Notes: generated by a model from the sequence alone, not told the origin. Counted from the stretch's first letter, positions 1-7,511 are shown. The stretch is DNA of 25,208 nt from PSRF01 sp035457105 (GCA_035457105.1 DATIBX010000593.1:1-25208); one strand, 5' to 3'. Program-made: numbers and translations.

Positions 1-270
1 CAACTCAACTTCTACATGTGAAAAGAAACCCAGGAGCTCCACATCTTTGAGCTGAGGATCGGCGCGGAGTTGTTCGGCAACAGAGATTGGTGAGGTTCTT
101 TGGTTTTGTAAGTCCACGACGACGAGATCAGGTCTCAGCTCGCGCGCTTTCTCGAGCAGGGCATCGATACTCTTGATAAAGGTTAGGTCGGAGCCAAGGG
201 ACTCAGCCACGGCCATGATCTTCGATGCAAAGAACATATCATCCACAACCGCCAGTATTCGTTTAGTCAT
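1..270 (-). CDS. Response regulator receiver-domain protein (partial, N-terminal 90 residues)
   Basis: The reading frame opens with ATG at 268-270 and runs off the window start without a stop, so the C-terminus is missing. The 90 visible residues look like a two-component receiver (REC) domain: a hydrophobic first strand ends in an acidic pair (D10, D11), a second hydrophobic run ends in the putative phospho-acceptor D53 (context LVVVDL), and the segment GFFSH near residue 81 fits the strand carrying the conserved Ser/Thr (S84). A purine-rich AGAGAGAAG sits just before the start. The sensor partner and any output domain lie outside the window. Receiver family is likely; a single-domain regulator and one with an output domain cannot be told apart. 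Confidence 0.75.
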   Translation of the reverse strand, partial: MTKRILAVVDDMFFASKIMAVAESLGSDLTFIKSIDALLEKARELRPDLVVVDLQNQRTSPISVAEQLRADPQLKDVELLGFFSHVEVEL

Positions 271-834
271 TGACTTCTCTCTTACTCGAACGTTTCAGTT
301 TGCGGCTCGAAAGTACCACGTGGGCCTCGATTGACAGAAATCCCAATTACTGTGTCGTCTCCACTTCTTGGTAACGACACCATCGGCTTTAGCCGCGTGG
401 TCCCTCAATTTTCACCTAGCGTGTGGCCTGACTTTCTGTCGCCGACACCACCGGCTTCAGCCGCGTGGTCCCTCAATTTTTGCCTAAGCCCTGTCGGCCT
501 CGGTTTTCTCTCGCCGATACCACTGGCTTTAGCCGCGTGGTCCCTCAATTTTTGCCTAAGCCCTGTCGGCCTCGGTTTTCTCTCGCCGATACCACTGGCT
601 TTAGCCGCGTGGTCCCTCAATTTTTGCCTAACCTACCGTCAGGTTAGGTATGGTCCATTAGGTAAAAGTTGAGGAACCACACGGCTAAAAGCCGGTGGAG
701 TCGGTGACATAAGGGCGAGGCCACAGGGTTAGGTGGAAATTGAGGGACCACACGGCTAAAGCCGGTGGTATCGCGGGCGTGCAACCGCAGAACCATTTGT
801 GTTCTGAGCGCTTTCATCTGAATATACCTAATCT
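271..834. other. Intergenic region between divergent genes
   Basis: This 564-bp gap separates the response regulator (minus) from the phosphatase/nuclease-family gene (plus), so promoters for both should lie here. About 400 bp are occupied by the hairpin repeat array (376-776). The reading frames that open across the repeats arise because 72 is divisible by three, and they show no protein-like composition. I see no convincing promoter boxes in the remaining 271-375 and 777-834 stretches. Confidence 0.6.
376..776. repeat. Array of hairpin repeats: 72-bp tandem direct copies followed by inverted copies
   Basis: Direct copies of a unit start at 376, 444, 516 and 588. The last three are spaced exactly 72 bp; the first is 68 bp long and the last diverges after about 43 bp. 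Units 444-515 and 516-587 differ at three positions. Each unit contains an imperfect palindrome of the form ACCAC-CGGC-TAAA-GCCG-TGGT and then a CCTCAATTTT tail. Two copies in inverted orientation follow, at about 661-707 and 730-776. Between the two orientations lies a perfect 8-bp inverted repeat (627-634 and 641-648, CCTAACCT/AGGTTAGG). The design recalls REP/BIME-type sequences moved by REP-associated tyrosine transposases, but no such transposase is in the window. Confidence 0.85.
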
Positions 835-1764
835 ATGGTTACTGCCATTCCGCCGCTGAGTGACAGCGAAAAACTTGAGGTTGGACCAGCCGTCACGAGT
901 GCTCAGCCATCAGCATCAGACACCATCGTCATTGCTTCCTACAACATCCGCTATGCGCGCGGCCCCCATCTGATCTCCGGTGGCCTCGTTCGCAAAGCCG
1001 GTCTCATGAGTCTGAAGCAACGTCCTGCTTTTATAGCGAAACAGATCTCGCGAGCCGCCAGGGCATTTTCCACAGGCAAACTTCTACCACAACCCGATGT
1101 CCTACTGCTGCAAGAGGCAGACAAAAGAACAGCTCGCGCCGGTGGACATCACGTTGCCCAGGAATTGGCGACTCAACTCAAGATGAACTGGGTCCATGCG
1201 CCCGCCGGGATTCCGCGCGGCATAAAACCGGTTCAGCGACAATGGTGGCTCGATTTTGAAGAACCCATTGGATTGAACGACCCTGGTGATACAGGTGTGG
1301 CATTCCTGAGCAGGCTCCCGCTGAGTGAATTAACAAGGATTGATCTACCGTGGCACGAATGTCCGTGGCGACCGCGACTCGCGATAGCGGCCACCGTCAC
1401 ATTCGCCAATCAGAAGTTGAGAATCTTTAACGCTCACGTTGATCCACACGCGGCTGTTGATGGTCAGTTGGAACAGCTGGAAGTTATCGCGGAAGAGGCT
1501 GAGCGCAGTTCCGCACCATCACTTGTTCTCGGAGACTTCAATACATTATCAAGAAAGAAATCCCTTGAGACGCGAGCTTTTCTCGAGTCTCGCGGTTACT
1601 CGACCCCGTTTCCTACGGGCACTCCTACGTGGAGAGGTGCGGGTTTACGTCTTCACGCCGACTGGATATTTGGTCGCGGAATCAGGATCAAGCGCTGGGG
1701 CGTAGCCAAACCGTTAAGTGTTTCCGATCATTGGCCCATATGGGTCGAACTCAGCACAGATTAG
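835..1764 (+). CDS. Endonuclease/exonuclease/phosphatase (EEP) family hydrolase
   Basis: A 309-residue protein with all the EEP-fold landmarks in order: ASYNIRYARG with metal-region N37, LLLQEAD with the metal-binding Glu E94, GVAFLSRLPL, the catalytic-region NAHVD with H201, the LGDFNT motif with D234 and N236, HADWIFG with D276, and the terminal SDHWPIWVE with D298-H299. Enzymes of this superfamily cleave phosphodiester bonds in nucleic acids, sphingomyelin or phosphoinositides; the substrate cannot be told from sequence. No signal peptide is evident. The start has no good ribosome-binding site and the first 30 residues are low in conserved features, so translation may begin slightly downstream. 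The RNA methyltransferase starts 2 bases after the stop, so the two are probably co-transcribed. Confidence 0.85.
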   Translation: MVTAIPPLSDSEKLEVGPAVTSAQPSASDTIVIASYNIRYARGPHLISGGLVRKAGLMSLKQRPAFIAKQISRAARAFSTGKLLPQPDVLLLQEADKRTARAGGHHVAQELATQLKMNWVHAPAGIPRGIKPVQRQWWLDFEEPIGLNDPGDTGVAFLSRLPLSELTRIDLPWHECPWRPRLAIAATVTFANQKLRIFNAHVDPHAAVDGQLEQLEVIAEEAERSSAPSLVLGDFNTLSRKKSLETRAFLESRGYSTPFPTGTPTWRGAGLRLHADWIFGRGIRIKRWGVAKPLSVSDHWPIWVELSTD

Positions 1765-1766
1765 GT

Positions 1767-2567
1767 ATGCAAATTACAAGTCGCGACAATTCCCTGCTAC
1801 GCAAAGCACGCGCTGTAAGAGACGGCAAAGATAACGATCTTATTTTTGTGGAAGGTCTACGACTTTGCGAAGAAGCTGTCAGGTCGAAACTTGAGATTTA
1901 TGCCGTCATAGTATCTGAAGAGCTTGCCGGTAAGGACCGGGTGAAAACAAAGATTGACGAGATCACGAGCCGCTCAAAGCGGACTGGTTTTGTGAGCGAA
2001 AAATTACTCGAGTCGATCTCCTTTACAAAAACACCTCAAGGAATAGTGTTGCTTGCGGGGCGCCCGCAGGCTGGAAAAGCAGAACTGAAGCGACGGCTCG
2101 GAACGAATCCGTTATTGCTGATCCTACATCAGATGAACAATCCAGTTAACGTTGGTGCTATCGTCAGGACCGCTGAGGCCGGCGGCGTTACCGGAATCAT
2201 TACGACAATGAAAACGAGTGATCCTTTCTCGCCCAGGGCATTGCGAGGCGCGATGGGCTCTGCATTCCGACTACCTCTCTGGACCGAAGCCTCGCTCGAA
2301 GAAGCATTGGAACTGTGCCGGCGGAATGATATCGCTACAGTCGCAACGGCAGTTCATTCCGGCAAACAATATACTGAGCTGGACTGGACCAGTCCCCGCG
2401 CTCTAATCCTTGGGCCTGAATCTACCGGACTTTCAAGCGATGAACTGGCTGCAACGGATGAGGTCGTCACGATTCCAATGAATCAACCGGTGGAAAGTCT
2501 TAATGTTTCAGTGGCGACTGGAATTGTGATTTATGAGGCGGCACGACAAAGGATGCTTAAATCGTAG
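1767..2567 (+). CDS. TrmH/SpoU-family RNA 2'-O-methyltransferase
   Basis: 266 residues when started at ATG 1767. The frame is open further upstream to 1629, but that part is the shadow of the preceding gene's end. Residues 1-100 resemble the SpoU substrate-binding domain (FVEGLRLCEEA). The C-terminal SPOUT domain has motif 1 NNPVNVGAIVRTAEAGG (124-140, with N125 and R134), motif 2 LGPESTGLS (215-223) and motif 3 IPMNQPVESLNVSVA (236-250, with E243 and N246). This knotted fold binds S-adenosylmethionine and methylates a ribose 2'-hydroxyl in tRNA or 23S rRNA; the two-domain layout resembles RlmB and the TsnR-type enzymes. The exact RNA target is not determinable. It lies directly behind the EEP-family gene, 2 bases after its stop. 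Confidence 0.9.
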   Translation: MQITSRDNSLLRKARAVRDGKDNDLIFVEGLRLCEEAVRSKLEIYAVIVSEELAGKDRVKTKIDEITSRSKRTGFVSEKLLESISFTKTPQGIVLLAGRPQAGKAELKRRLGTNPLLLILHQMNNPVNVGAIVRTAEAGGVTGIITTMKTSDPFSPRALRGAMGSAFRLPLWTEASLEEALELCRRNDIATVATAVHSGKQYTELDWTSPRALILGPESTGLSSDELAATDEVVTIPMNQPVESLNVSVATGIVIYEAARQRMLKS

Positions 2568-2593
2568 CTATTCCAACAGAACGAGTCTTAAAG

Positions 2594-2854
2594 TCAGCGA
2601 CGATGTTTGGCCCAACGAGTGATGAGATACAGGCCTGCAATAAACAGAGGGAGCGCTAAGGCGATCGAAAACCAGACCGGCAAGCTAATACCGCCGGTGA
2701 TCGCTACAATCCCGGAAGTTTCCGTTGAACCATTTTGGAACAAGACTGCAAAGATGAAGATTATCAGGAGAACAAACGGTAACGAGAAAAGCACAACCAG
2801 CGTGGCGACGCATATTTGGAAGAGCCATCTCAGCACGTTAGTCACCCTGCGCAA
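2594..2854 (-). CDS. Small two-helix membrane protein, unknown function
   Basis: 86 residues beginning with TTG. A short basic N-terminus (RRVTNVLRW) is followed by a long hydrophobic helix (about 12-38), a polar loop (FQNGSTETSG), a second hydrophobic segment (about 52-78) and a basic tail RWAKHRR, which suggests two membrane spans with both ends in the cytoplasm. I do not recognise a family. No clear ribosome-binding site precedes the TTG; GTG or a later codon could be the start. It converges with the methyltransferase gene (26 bp gap). An open frame on the other strand overlaps it, but the clean transmembrane pattern favours this one. Confidence 0.5.
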   Translation of the reverse strand: MRRVTNVLRWLFQICVATLVVLFSLPFVLLIIFIFAVLFQNGSTETSGIVAITGGISLPVWFSIALALPLFIAGLYLITRWAKHRR

Positions 2855-2931
2855 TTTTGAGGCTAAAAATTTGACGATTCGAGGGAGCTTTTAACAAACA
2901 TTTACAGCCGGTAGCAAGGGGCATTCTCGTA

Positions 2932-2955
2932 GGGGCGGCATTCCGTGGCCGCCCC
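2932..2955 (-). terminator. GC-rich hairpin after the five-gene unit
   Basis: A perfect 8-bp inverted repeat (GGGGCGGC at 2932-2939, GCCGCCCC at 2948-2955) with an 8-base loop lies 18 bp past the stop of the acetyltransferase gene, where the minus-strand transcript 6571-2974 should end. No U-tract follows, so it may be a factor-assisted terminator, an mRNA 3'-end stabiliser, or a dispersed GC-rich repeat. Confidence 0.45.
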
Positions 2956-2973
2956 AGTTTGAATAGTAGCGAC

Positions 2974-3450
2974 TCAAGCTGCGAGTTGTTTTTCAAAACA
3001 AATGCTCAACGGATTATTTGCGTATTCCCCATAACATTTCACTTTCGCGAACCCCGCAGCCTCGTACAACGCAATCGCTCCGGGTTGCTTCAAGCCGGTT
3101 TCCAACCTCAGTCGTTGATATCCAAGTTTTTTGGCCACCGACTCCAATTCACTCAGAATGCGCGCACCAATACCGAGCTTTCTGACTTCAGGAGCAACAT
3201 ACATTCTCTTTACTTCTGCTGTTTCGATAGTGAAGGGTCTGATCGCTCCGCATCCAATCGCGCGTCCATCGAGGCGGGCTACGACAAATGCGGACCGTCG
3301 ATCACCCGGTCTGTGCGGGTCAAACGAATTAGCGCCACCATCATCTTCATAGAGATTGCTCAATTCAACGGTTAGTTCCTTGATTAGGCGCAATGATTCC
3401 TGGCCGGTGGGATCTTCAGAAACGATCGTTACTAGCTTTGAATCGGGCAT
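2974..3450 (-). CDS. GNAT-family N-acetyltransferase
   Basis: A 158-residue single-domain protein with the Gcn5-related fold: strand-forming FVVARLDGRAIGCGAIRPF, then VKRMYVAPEVRKLGIGARILSELE, which contains the acetyl-CoA pyrophosphate-binding R-x-x-G-x-G motif (RKLGIG), then the alpha4/beta6-type end LETGLKQPGAIALYEAAGFAKV with the catalytic-region Tyr. It transfers an acetyl group from acetyl-CoA to an unknown amine substrate. It is the last gene of a packed minus-strand unit; its ATG lies 8 bases after the stop of the upstream gene. Confidence 0.85.
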   Translation of the reverse strand: MPDSKLVTIVSEDPTGQESLRLIKELTVELSNLYEDDGGANSFDPHRPGDRRSAFVVARLDGRAIGCGAIRPFTIETAEVKRMYVAPEVRKLGIGARILSELESVAKKLGYQRLRLETGLKQPGAIALYEAAGFAKVKCYGEYANNPLSICFEKQLAA

Positions 3451-3458
3451 GTTGAATC

Positions 3459-4106
3459 TTAGCGCGGTCCGGCTCGCAAACCTTTCACCTCAATGTTTCG
3501 AAACTCTCCCGTGTCATCAAAAGATCCAACACCGACTAGTCCTGAAGTAAGCGAGCGATCGGCGGCTGAAAGGATTGGCTCCGATGACGAATCAAAATAA
3601 ACAAGGCACTGACCCGTGATGCCGTTCCACTTCAATTGCACATGGTGCCACTCTGAATCCACCAAACGCGGTATTCCTTTGCCATCGTCGATCCGGCGTC
3701 GATCTGAATTATCTACCAGAAAGATTCCGTTGTGGACATTATCGGTCACAGCAGAAAGGTGAGCGTAGTAAAAACGTTCTGGACTTTGATAGCCAAAAAC
3801 GAGATCGAGGTCACGACGTGGAATCTCAGATCCCGCCAGCGATCTCAGATCCAGGTCTACTTGAACTTCCGAAAGTGGCTGGCCCTTCAAAATAGCCAGC
3901 GCGGCGGGTCGGCGGATTGGACCAGTCGGAACGCCCGCTTTGCTGAGAATCAATTTACCATCGACAATCCGCCATTCTCCCGACCCATCGAGTTCAAACT
4001 GAGCAAGATCAGCAGCTTTTTTCAAACTCGGACGTAACTCAAGCTGCAACCTGGCATTTGAAAGTAGCGTTATGAGAAGAAAGAAAAGGGCGATGAGACG
4101 GTCCAT
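3459..4106 (-). CDS. Exported protein with DUF1080/LamG-like beta-sandwich domain
   Basis: 215 residues. The first 20 are hydrophobic with one early Arg (MDRLIALFFLLITLLSNARL), consistent with a signal peptide, although no clear cleavage motif is seen. The rest (about 35-210) resembles the concanavalin-like fold of DUF1080/laminin-G proteins: strand-rich stretches such as EWRIVDGKLIL, VQVDLDLRSLAG, LVFGYQSPERFYYAHLS, WHHVQLKWNG and SGLVGVGSFDDTGEFRNIEVKG. Such domains often bind or cleave glycosides, but no catalytic residues can be assigned. The start codon comes 1 base after the upstream stop, which suggests translational coupling. Confidence 0.7.
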   Translation of the reverse strand: MDRLIALFFLLITLLSNARLQLELRPSLKKAADLAQFELDGSGEWRIVDGKLILSKAGVPTGPIRRPAALAILKGQPLSEVQVDLDLRSLAGSEIPRRDLDLVFGYQSPERFYYAHLSAVTDNVHNGIFLVDNSDRRRIDDGKGIPRLVDSEWHHVQLKWNGITGQCLVYFDSSSEPILSAADRSLTSGLVGVGSFDDTGEFRNIEVKGLRAGPR

Positions 4107-4107
4107 A

Positions 4108-4503
4108 CTATTTTCTTATACGTGTCTGCAAATTTCTTCCGCTCTCAACGCAGACCATTTGCATTTCTCCAGGGCGTGACCGCGTAAAAGGACAAACCAG
4201 GAAGCTTCCGAACAGATCGGTGTCGAAATTGACTTTGGTGCGAATACTTTCGGGGACATTCACATATCCGACCTCCTGAAATCTCTGCTCCGAGACGCCC
4301 AGCATCCGGCGGGTTCCAGTCTTCCAAATACGCAAGGTTGGTGCGCCGTTATACACTGAAAGCCTGCCGGAGACTGTGAAGCACGTACCAATTACTTTGG
4401 GATGGTCCTTACATGATTTAGTTTGAACCTTATCCGAGTTTTGTGAGGCGGCGAAACCTGAACCAACTATGACGAGAAAGATGAGGATTGCAAACGCTCT
4501 CAT
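4108..4503 (-). CDS. Small exported protein, unknown function
   Basis: 131 residues with a convincing signal peptide (MRAFAILIFLVIVGSGFAAS, cleavage probably after the FAA region). The mature part has four Cys residues (in SCKDH, GTCFTV, LVCPF and MVCVE), consistent with disulfides outside the cytoplasm. It contains the stretch CFTVSGRLSVYNGAPTLRIW, which is OB-fold-like in flavour, but I do not assign a family. It sits between the DUF1801 gene (8-base gap) and the DUF1080-like gene (1-base gap), so it belongs to the same transcript; the two exported products may work together. Confidence 0.65.
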   Translation of the reverse strand: MRAFAILIFLVIVGSGFAASQNSDKVQTKSCKDHPKVIGTCFTVSGRLSVYNGAPTLRIWKTGTRRMLGVSEQRFQEVGYVNVPESIRTKVNFDTDLFGSFLVCPFTRSRPGEMQMVCVESGRNLQTRIRK

Positions 4504-4511
4504 AAGTTGTG

Positions 4512-4976
4512 TTACTTCTTCACCGGTCTTCTCGCACGCTGTCTTGGCGAGACCGACTTCACAATAGTCTTTCCTTTAGTACTGCCGGAAAAGTCTGTCC
4601 CAGATTGCTTCAATGCCTCATCGATTAGTCTCCTGACGGCAGGCAGGCGCAAAGTGTTTGACTCCGCGAGTCGCACGAACGCTCCTTGTTTGCCATTTCC
4701 TCGGAGCAACCCCTCTGGGTCTGGCAATGATCGCCCGTGCATGAAATACAAATCAACCCAACGTGGATAAACCGCTAGGGAAAAAACTGCTTGTGAGGCG
4801 CGTTCGCTCGGCGAATAGCCTATTGCTAGAGCGTTGTAATTATCGTAAACGAGTTCGTTTGCGCCCGGGAATTGAGTTCTCAGCAGCGATCGACTCTCGC
4901 GTACTATCCTGGCAATCGCTGGTTCAAACTTTGAAATGAAGCCTGCGACCTGGATAGCAGGAGATTCGTTTTTCAT
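4512..4976 (-). CDS. DUF1801 domain protein
   Basis: 154 residues from ATG 4976; a TTG two codons upstream is a weaker alternative. The pattern ARIVRESRSLLRTQFPGANELVYDNYNALAIGYSPSERASQAVFSLAVYPRWVDLYFMHGRSLPDPEGLLRG matches DUF1801 (the YdhG-like family, with a frataxin-like fold). The family function is unsettled; iron-related roles have been proposed for some members. The C-terminal 25 residues are basic and probably disordered (GKTIVKSVSPRQRARRPVKK). It lies 26 bp after the acyl-CoA synthetase stop and 8 bp before the next gene. Confidence 0.75.
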   Translation of the reverse strand: MKNESPAIQVAGFISKFEPAIARIVRESRSLLRTQFPGANELVYDNYNALAIGYSPSERASQAVFSLAVYPRWVDLYFMHGRSLPDPEGLLRGNGKQGAFVRLAESNTLRLPAVRRLIDEALKQSGTDFSGSTKGKTIVKSVSPRQRARRPVKK

Positions 4977-5002
4977 GTCCAAAAGAAAACTCGTCTAGCA
5001 AC

Positions 5003-6571
5003 TTATTGTTTTATTACACCACTCTGACCCCGTAAAACATATTTCTGAATTTTTCCGGTCGCTGTTTTCGGAAGTTCCTTTACAAACGTTACGCCGTGCG
5101 GCGCTTTAAAATGCGCTAGATTGTCTCGAGCAAACTGTCGCAGTTCGTCTTCCGTGGCCTGGGCGGCTGATCTCAACACAACAAATGCGTGCGGTGCTTC
5201 GCCCCAACGCTCGTGAGGTAGACCAACGATTGCTACTTCCTGAACAGCAGGATGTCTTAATAGCAGGCCTTCAACTTCAACTGAAGATATATTCTCACCG
5301 CCGCTGATGATCACGTCCTTAAGCCGGTCCCGGATTTCAGCATACCCATTTTGATGAACCACAGCAGCATCACCACTGTGAAACCAACCACCGCGCATGA
5401 CATTTGCCGTCGCCTCGTCATCGCGGTAATAGCCTTTCATCACCGCGTTGCCGCGCACCACAATCTCACCGAGAGTTTGACCGTCGTGAGGAACCTCAGT
5501 TCCGTTATCATCGACGACTCGCAGCTCTCCTGAGGTCAGCAATTCAACACCCTGGCATGCTTTGAGAGTACAACGCTCAGACAAATCCAGCGTGGCATGC
5601 TCGGGACGACTCTCACAGATGGTTATGAACGGAGAAGTTTCCGTTAGACCGTAGGCCTGGGTGATTTCCCATCCGAGTTCTCCTTCGACGCGTTCGATAG
5701 TAGCTGCAGCTGGCGGCGCTCCTGCGGTAACAACTCGCAGTCCTCTTGGCGTGTTTTCTCGAATTTCCGGCGGCGCGTTTGCAACGCCTATCAAAACCGT
5801 TGGTGCTGCACAAAAACTCGTAATCTTTTCTTGCTTGATCTGCTCGAAGATCAACACCGGATCGGCTTTAGCCAAACAGATGTGAGCTCCACCCACGGCG
5901 GTAACAGTCCAGACAAACGTCCAACCATTCGCGTGAAACATCGGAAGAGTCCAAAGGTATCGCTCATTCCCCGCCAACGGATGATGAAGCAAAGTACCGA
6001 TCACATTCAGATAGGCGTTGCGATGCGTGATCATCACGCCCTTTGGCCGCGACGTCGTTCCGCTCGTGTAATTGATTGAAATCAGGTCTGTCTCGGAAAG
6101 CTCAGGTCTGACAAAATTGGTGTTGGCACGCGCGACCAACTCCTCATAGTCGAGCCATCCTTCTTTCTTCCCCTCGAGCGCGACGTACGCCTCGACCCCG
6201 GTCAATTCAGAGCGAATTGAATCAACCGCATCGAGATAGTCAGCGTGCGCACAAACTACTTTAGCGCCGCTGTGGTTGATGAGATAGACGAAATCATTGG
6301 CAATTAGGCGATAGTTTATGGGGACGCAGATGGCTCCAATCTGCGGGACCGCATAGAACGACTCGAGCATTGAATGACTGTTCAACGATATGTAAGCTAC
6401 CCGGTCTCCTTTCTGTATACCGAGGGCTTGCAAGGCGCTGGACCAGCGATCACAACGTTCGAAAAACTGTTCGTAAGTCAGTCGCAGAGATCCGTCAACA
6501 ACTGCTTCGGAATTTGGGTAGAGTCTTCGTGTTCGTCGCGCGAACTCGAGTGGAGTAAGCGGCATTTCCAC
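5003..6571 (-). CDS. AMP-forming acyl-CoA synthetase (fatty-acid--CoA ligase family)
   Basis: 522 residues, normal length for the ANL superfamily. Visible motifs are the phosphate-binding loop YTSGTTSRPKG (168-178), the adenine-site YGLTET (307-312), the hinge-region SGD with D401 and R415 in EIRDRLKDVI, SGGENISSVEVE (423-434), and the catalytic Lys K507 in PKTATGKIQK. The enzyme activates a carboxylic acid as acyl-AMP and transfers it to CoA; sequence resembles medium/long-chain ligases, but the chain length is uncertain. GTG 6571 has an AGG 9 bases upstream; ATG 6565 is the alternative start. It heads a five-gene unit that continues into DUF1801, two exported proteins and a GNAT. Confidence 0.93.
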   Translation of the reverse strand: MEMPLTPLEFARRTRRLYPNSEAVVDGSLRLTYEQFFERCDRWSSALQALGIQKGDRVAYISLNSHSMLESFYAVPQIGAICVPINYRLIANDFVYLINHSGAKVVCAHADYLDAVDSIRSELTGVEAYVALEGKKEGWLDYEELVARANTNFVRPELSETDLISINYTSGTTSRPKGVMITHRNAYLNVIGTLLHHPLAGNERYLWTLPMFHANGWTFVWTVTAVGGAHICLAKADPVLIFEQIKQEKITSFCAAPTVLIGVANAPPEIRENTPRGLRVVTAGAPPAAATIERVEGELGWEITQAYGLTETSPFITICESRPEHATLDLSERCTLKACQGVELLTSGELRVVDDNGTEVPHDGQTLGEIVVRGNAVMKGYYRDDEATANVMRGGWFHSGDAAVVHQNGYAEIRDRLKDVIISGGENISSVEVEGLLLRHPAVQEVAIVGLPHERWGEAPHAFVVLRSAAQATEDELRQFARDNLAHFKAPHGVTFVKELPKTATGKIQKYVLRGQSGVIKQ

Positions 6572-7016
6572 TTTGGGGTACCTGCTTTATTCTTAGCGAT
6601 TGGGCACCAAAGATTTTAATCACTCAACAGTTTATGAGTCAAAAAATTCAGGCATTTTTATTGGGGGTTAGAAAGGATGAACTTAAATGTTTGATAGGCT
6701 TCAGCTTGTCGGACGATTTGGTAAGGGAGCCTGCCACCGACAAGCTAAGGACCTGTTCCACGCCTCTCATTCACCCCAAGCTTTAGCTTGGGTCACGTGA
6801 TTGAATACTAATTCTTCTAACCGTTTTAACGGTTTCTCGATCCCCTCACAACTAGACCTCGGGCATCGAAAACCGTTGAAACGGTTGCAAAATGAATTTT
6901 GTTATCCGGAACCCCAAGCTAAAGCTTGGGGAGAATGAGAGGCTTACGTAAAGCTCTAGCATGTTGGACAATCTTGACGGCACAGAGAAATTAGACTCGG
7001 ACGCAACTTAATTATT
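6572..7016. other. Intergenic region upstream of the acyl-CoA synthetase
   Basis: This 445-bp gap has the synthetase gene on one side and the end of an exported-protein gene on the other, both transcribed on the minus strand. The repeat element at 6703-6943 fills over half. The AT-rich stretch 6590-6680 next to the synthetase start is the probable promoter region, but I cannot fix boxes with confidence. Confidence 0.5.
6703..6943. repeat. Nested palindromic repeat element
   Basis: Three symmetric modules. A perfect 10-bp inverted repeat (AGCTTGTCGG at 6703-6712, its complement at 6737-6746) comes first. Then near-identical inverted arms of 32-33 bp at 6762-6793 and 6911-6943 (one mismatch, one gap) bound a 182-bp element; each arm contains the small palindrome CCCAAGCTTTAGCTTGGG. 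Inside lies a second inverted pair, 6819-6842 and 6865-6886, each with an AACCGTT..AACGGTT palindrome. The whole could fold into a large cruciform. No coding capacity is seen, so it looks like a non-autonomous mobile or REP-type element. Confidence 0.8.
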
Positions 7017-7511
7017 TTAAAATGAGAATTTCCAGTTGCTGCCGTCTGCAAACTCGACCGACGATAGCCAAACATAGGAAAGCTGGCCTTCGGTTCCGTT
7101 AATTTCAACCATGGTAGACTCGCCCGGATGAAGCACCGAACCGCGAGTATCCACATCTGATTGAACCGAGCTATTGCCTCGTGTTTGACTGTCTCTCCAG
7201 CCGGAAAAATAATTCACACTGAAATTACTTACATCACGACCGCTAAGATTTTGGACAAGTAAACGAACCGCCGGGGCGTCTCCATTCTGACTAATACTAT
7301 CGGAACCCAAATATGTCACCCGAAGTGGTTCATTCAGACCGTCCTGTCGAACTCTAACTGGAGGCTCGAAGTTACGCTCATGACAGGGACGTCGATGGCG
7401 GAAACTGAAGGGTTTGTCCTTAGCCGTATGAAGGAATGGAATCGCGCTTACGGCTAATCCAACGGTAAATGTAACAACAGCTACCAAAAGTCGAAGCGGG
7501 TAGGTATACAT
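7017..7511 (-). CDS. Exported or membrane-anchored protein, unknown function
   Basis: 164 residues. The N-terminus (MYTYPLRLLVAVVTFTVGLAVSAI) is a signal peptide or anchor; residues 25-50 are basic and Pro-rich. The remainder (about 60-164) looks like an all-beta domain (LRVTYLGSD, VRLLVQNLSGRDVSNFSVNYFSG, LHPGESTMVEI, YVWLSSVEFADGSNWKF), in the style of domains that compare a modified versus ordinary response in the envelope. I do not recognise a named family. It lies 79 bp after the radical SAM gene in the same direction and could share its transcript. Confidence 0.6.
   Translation of the reverse strand: MYTYPLRLLVAVVTFTVGLAVSAIPFLHTAKDKPFSFRHRRPCHERNFEPPVRVRQDGLNEPLRVTYLGSDSISQNGDAPAVRLLVQNLSGRDVSNFSVNYFSGWRDSQTRGNSSVQSDVDTRGSVLHPGESTMVEINGTEGQLSYVWLSSVEFADGSNWKFSF

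Noticed and set aside
331..672. Open frames on both strands over the repeat array, up to 113 residues
   Set aside because: They are made of 24-residue repeats generated by the 72-bp DNA repeat, are open in several frames, and lack a ribosome-binding site.
376..776. Possible CRISPR array
   Set aside because: The 72-bp units are nearly identical along their whole length, so there are no variable spacers, and copies appear in both orientations; no cas genes are present.
2607..2894. Plus-strand frame of 95 residues over the small membrane protein
   Set aside because: The minus-strand frame has two clear membrane helices; the plus-strand one has no recognisable features and no start signal.
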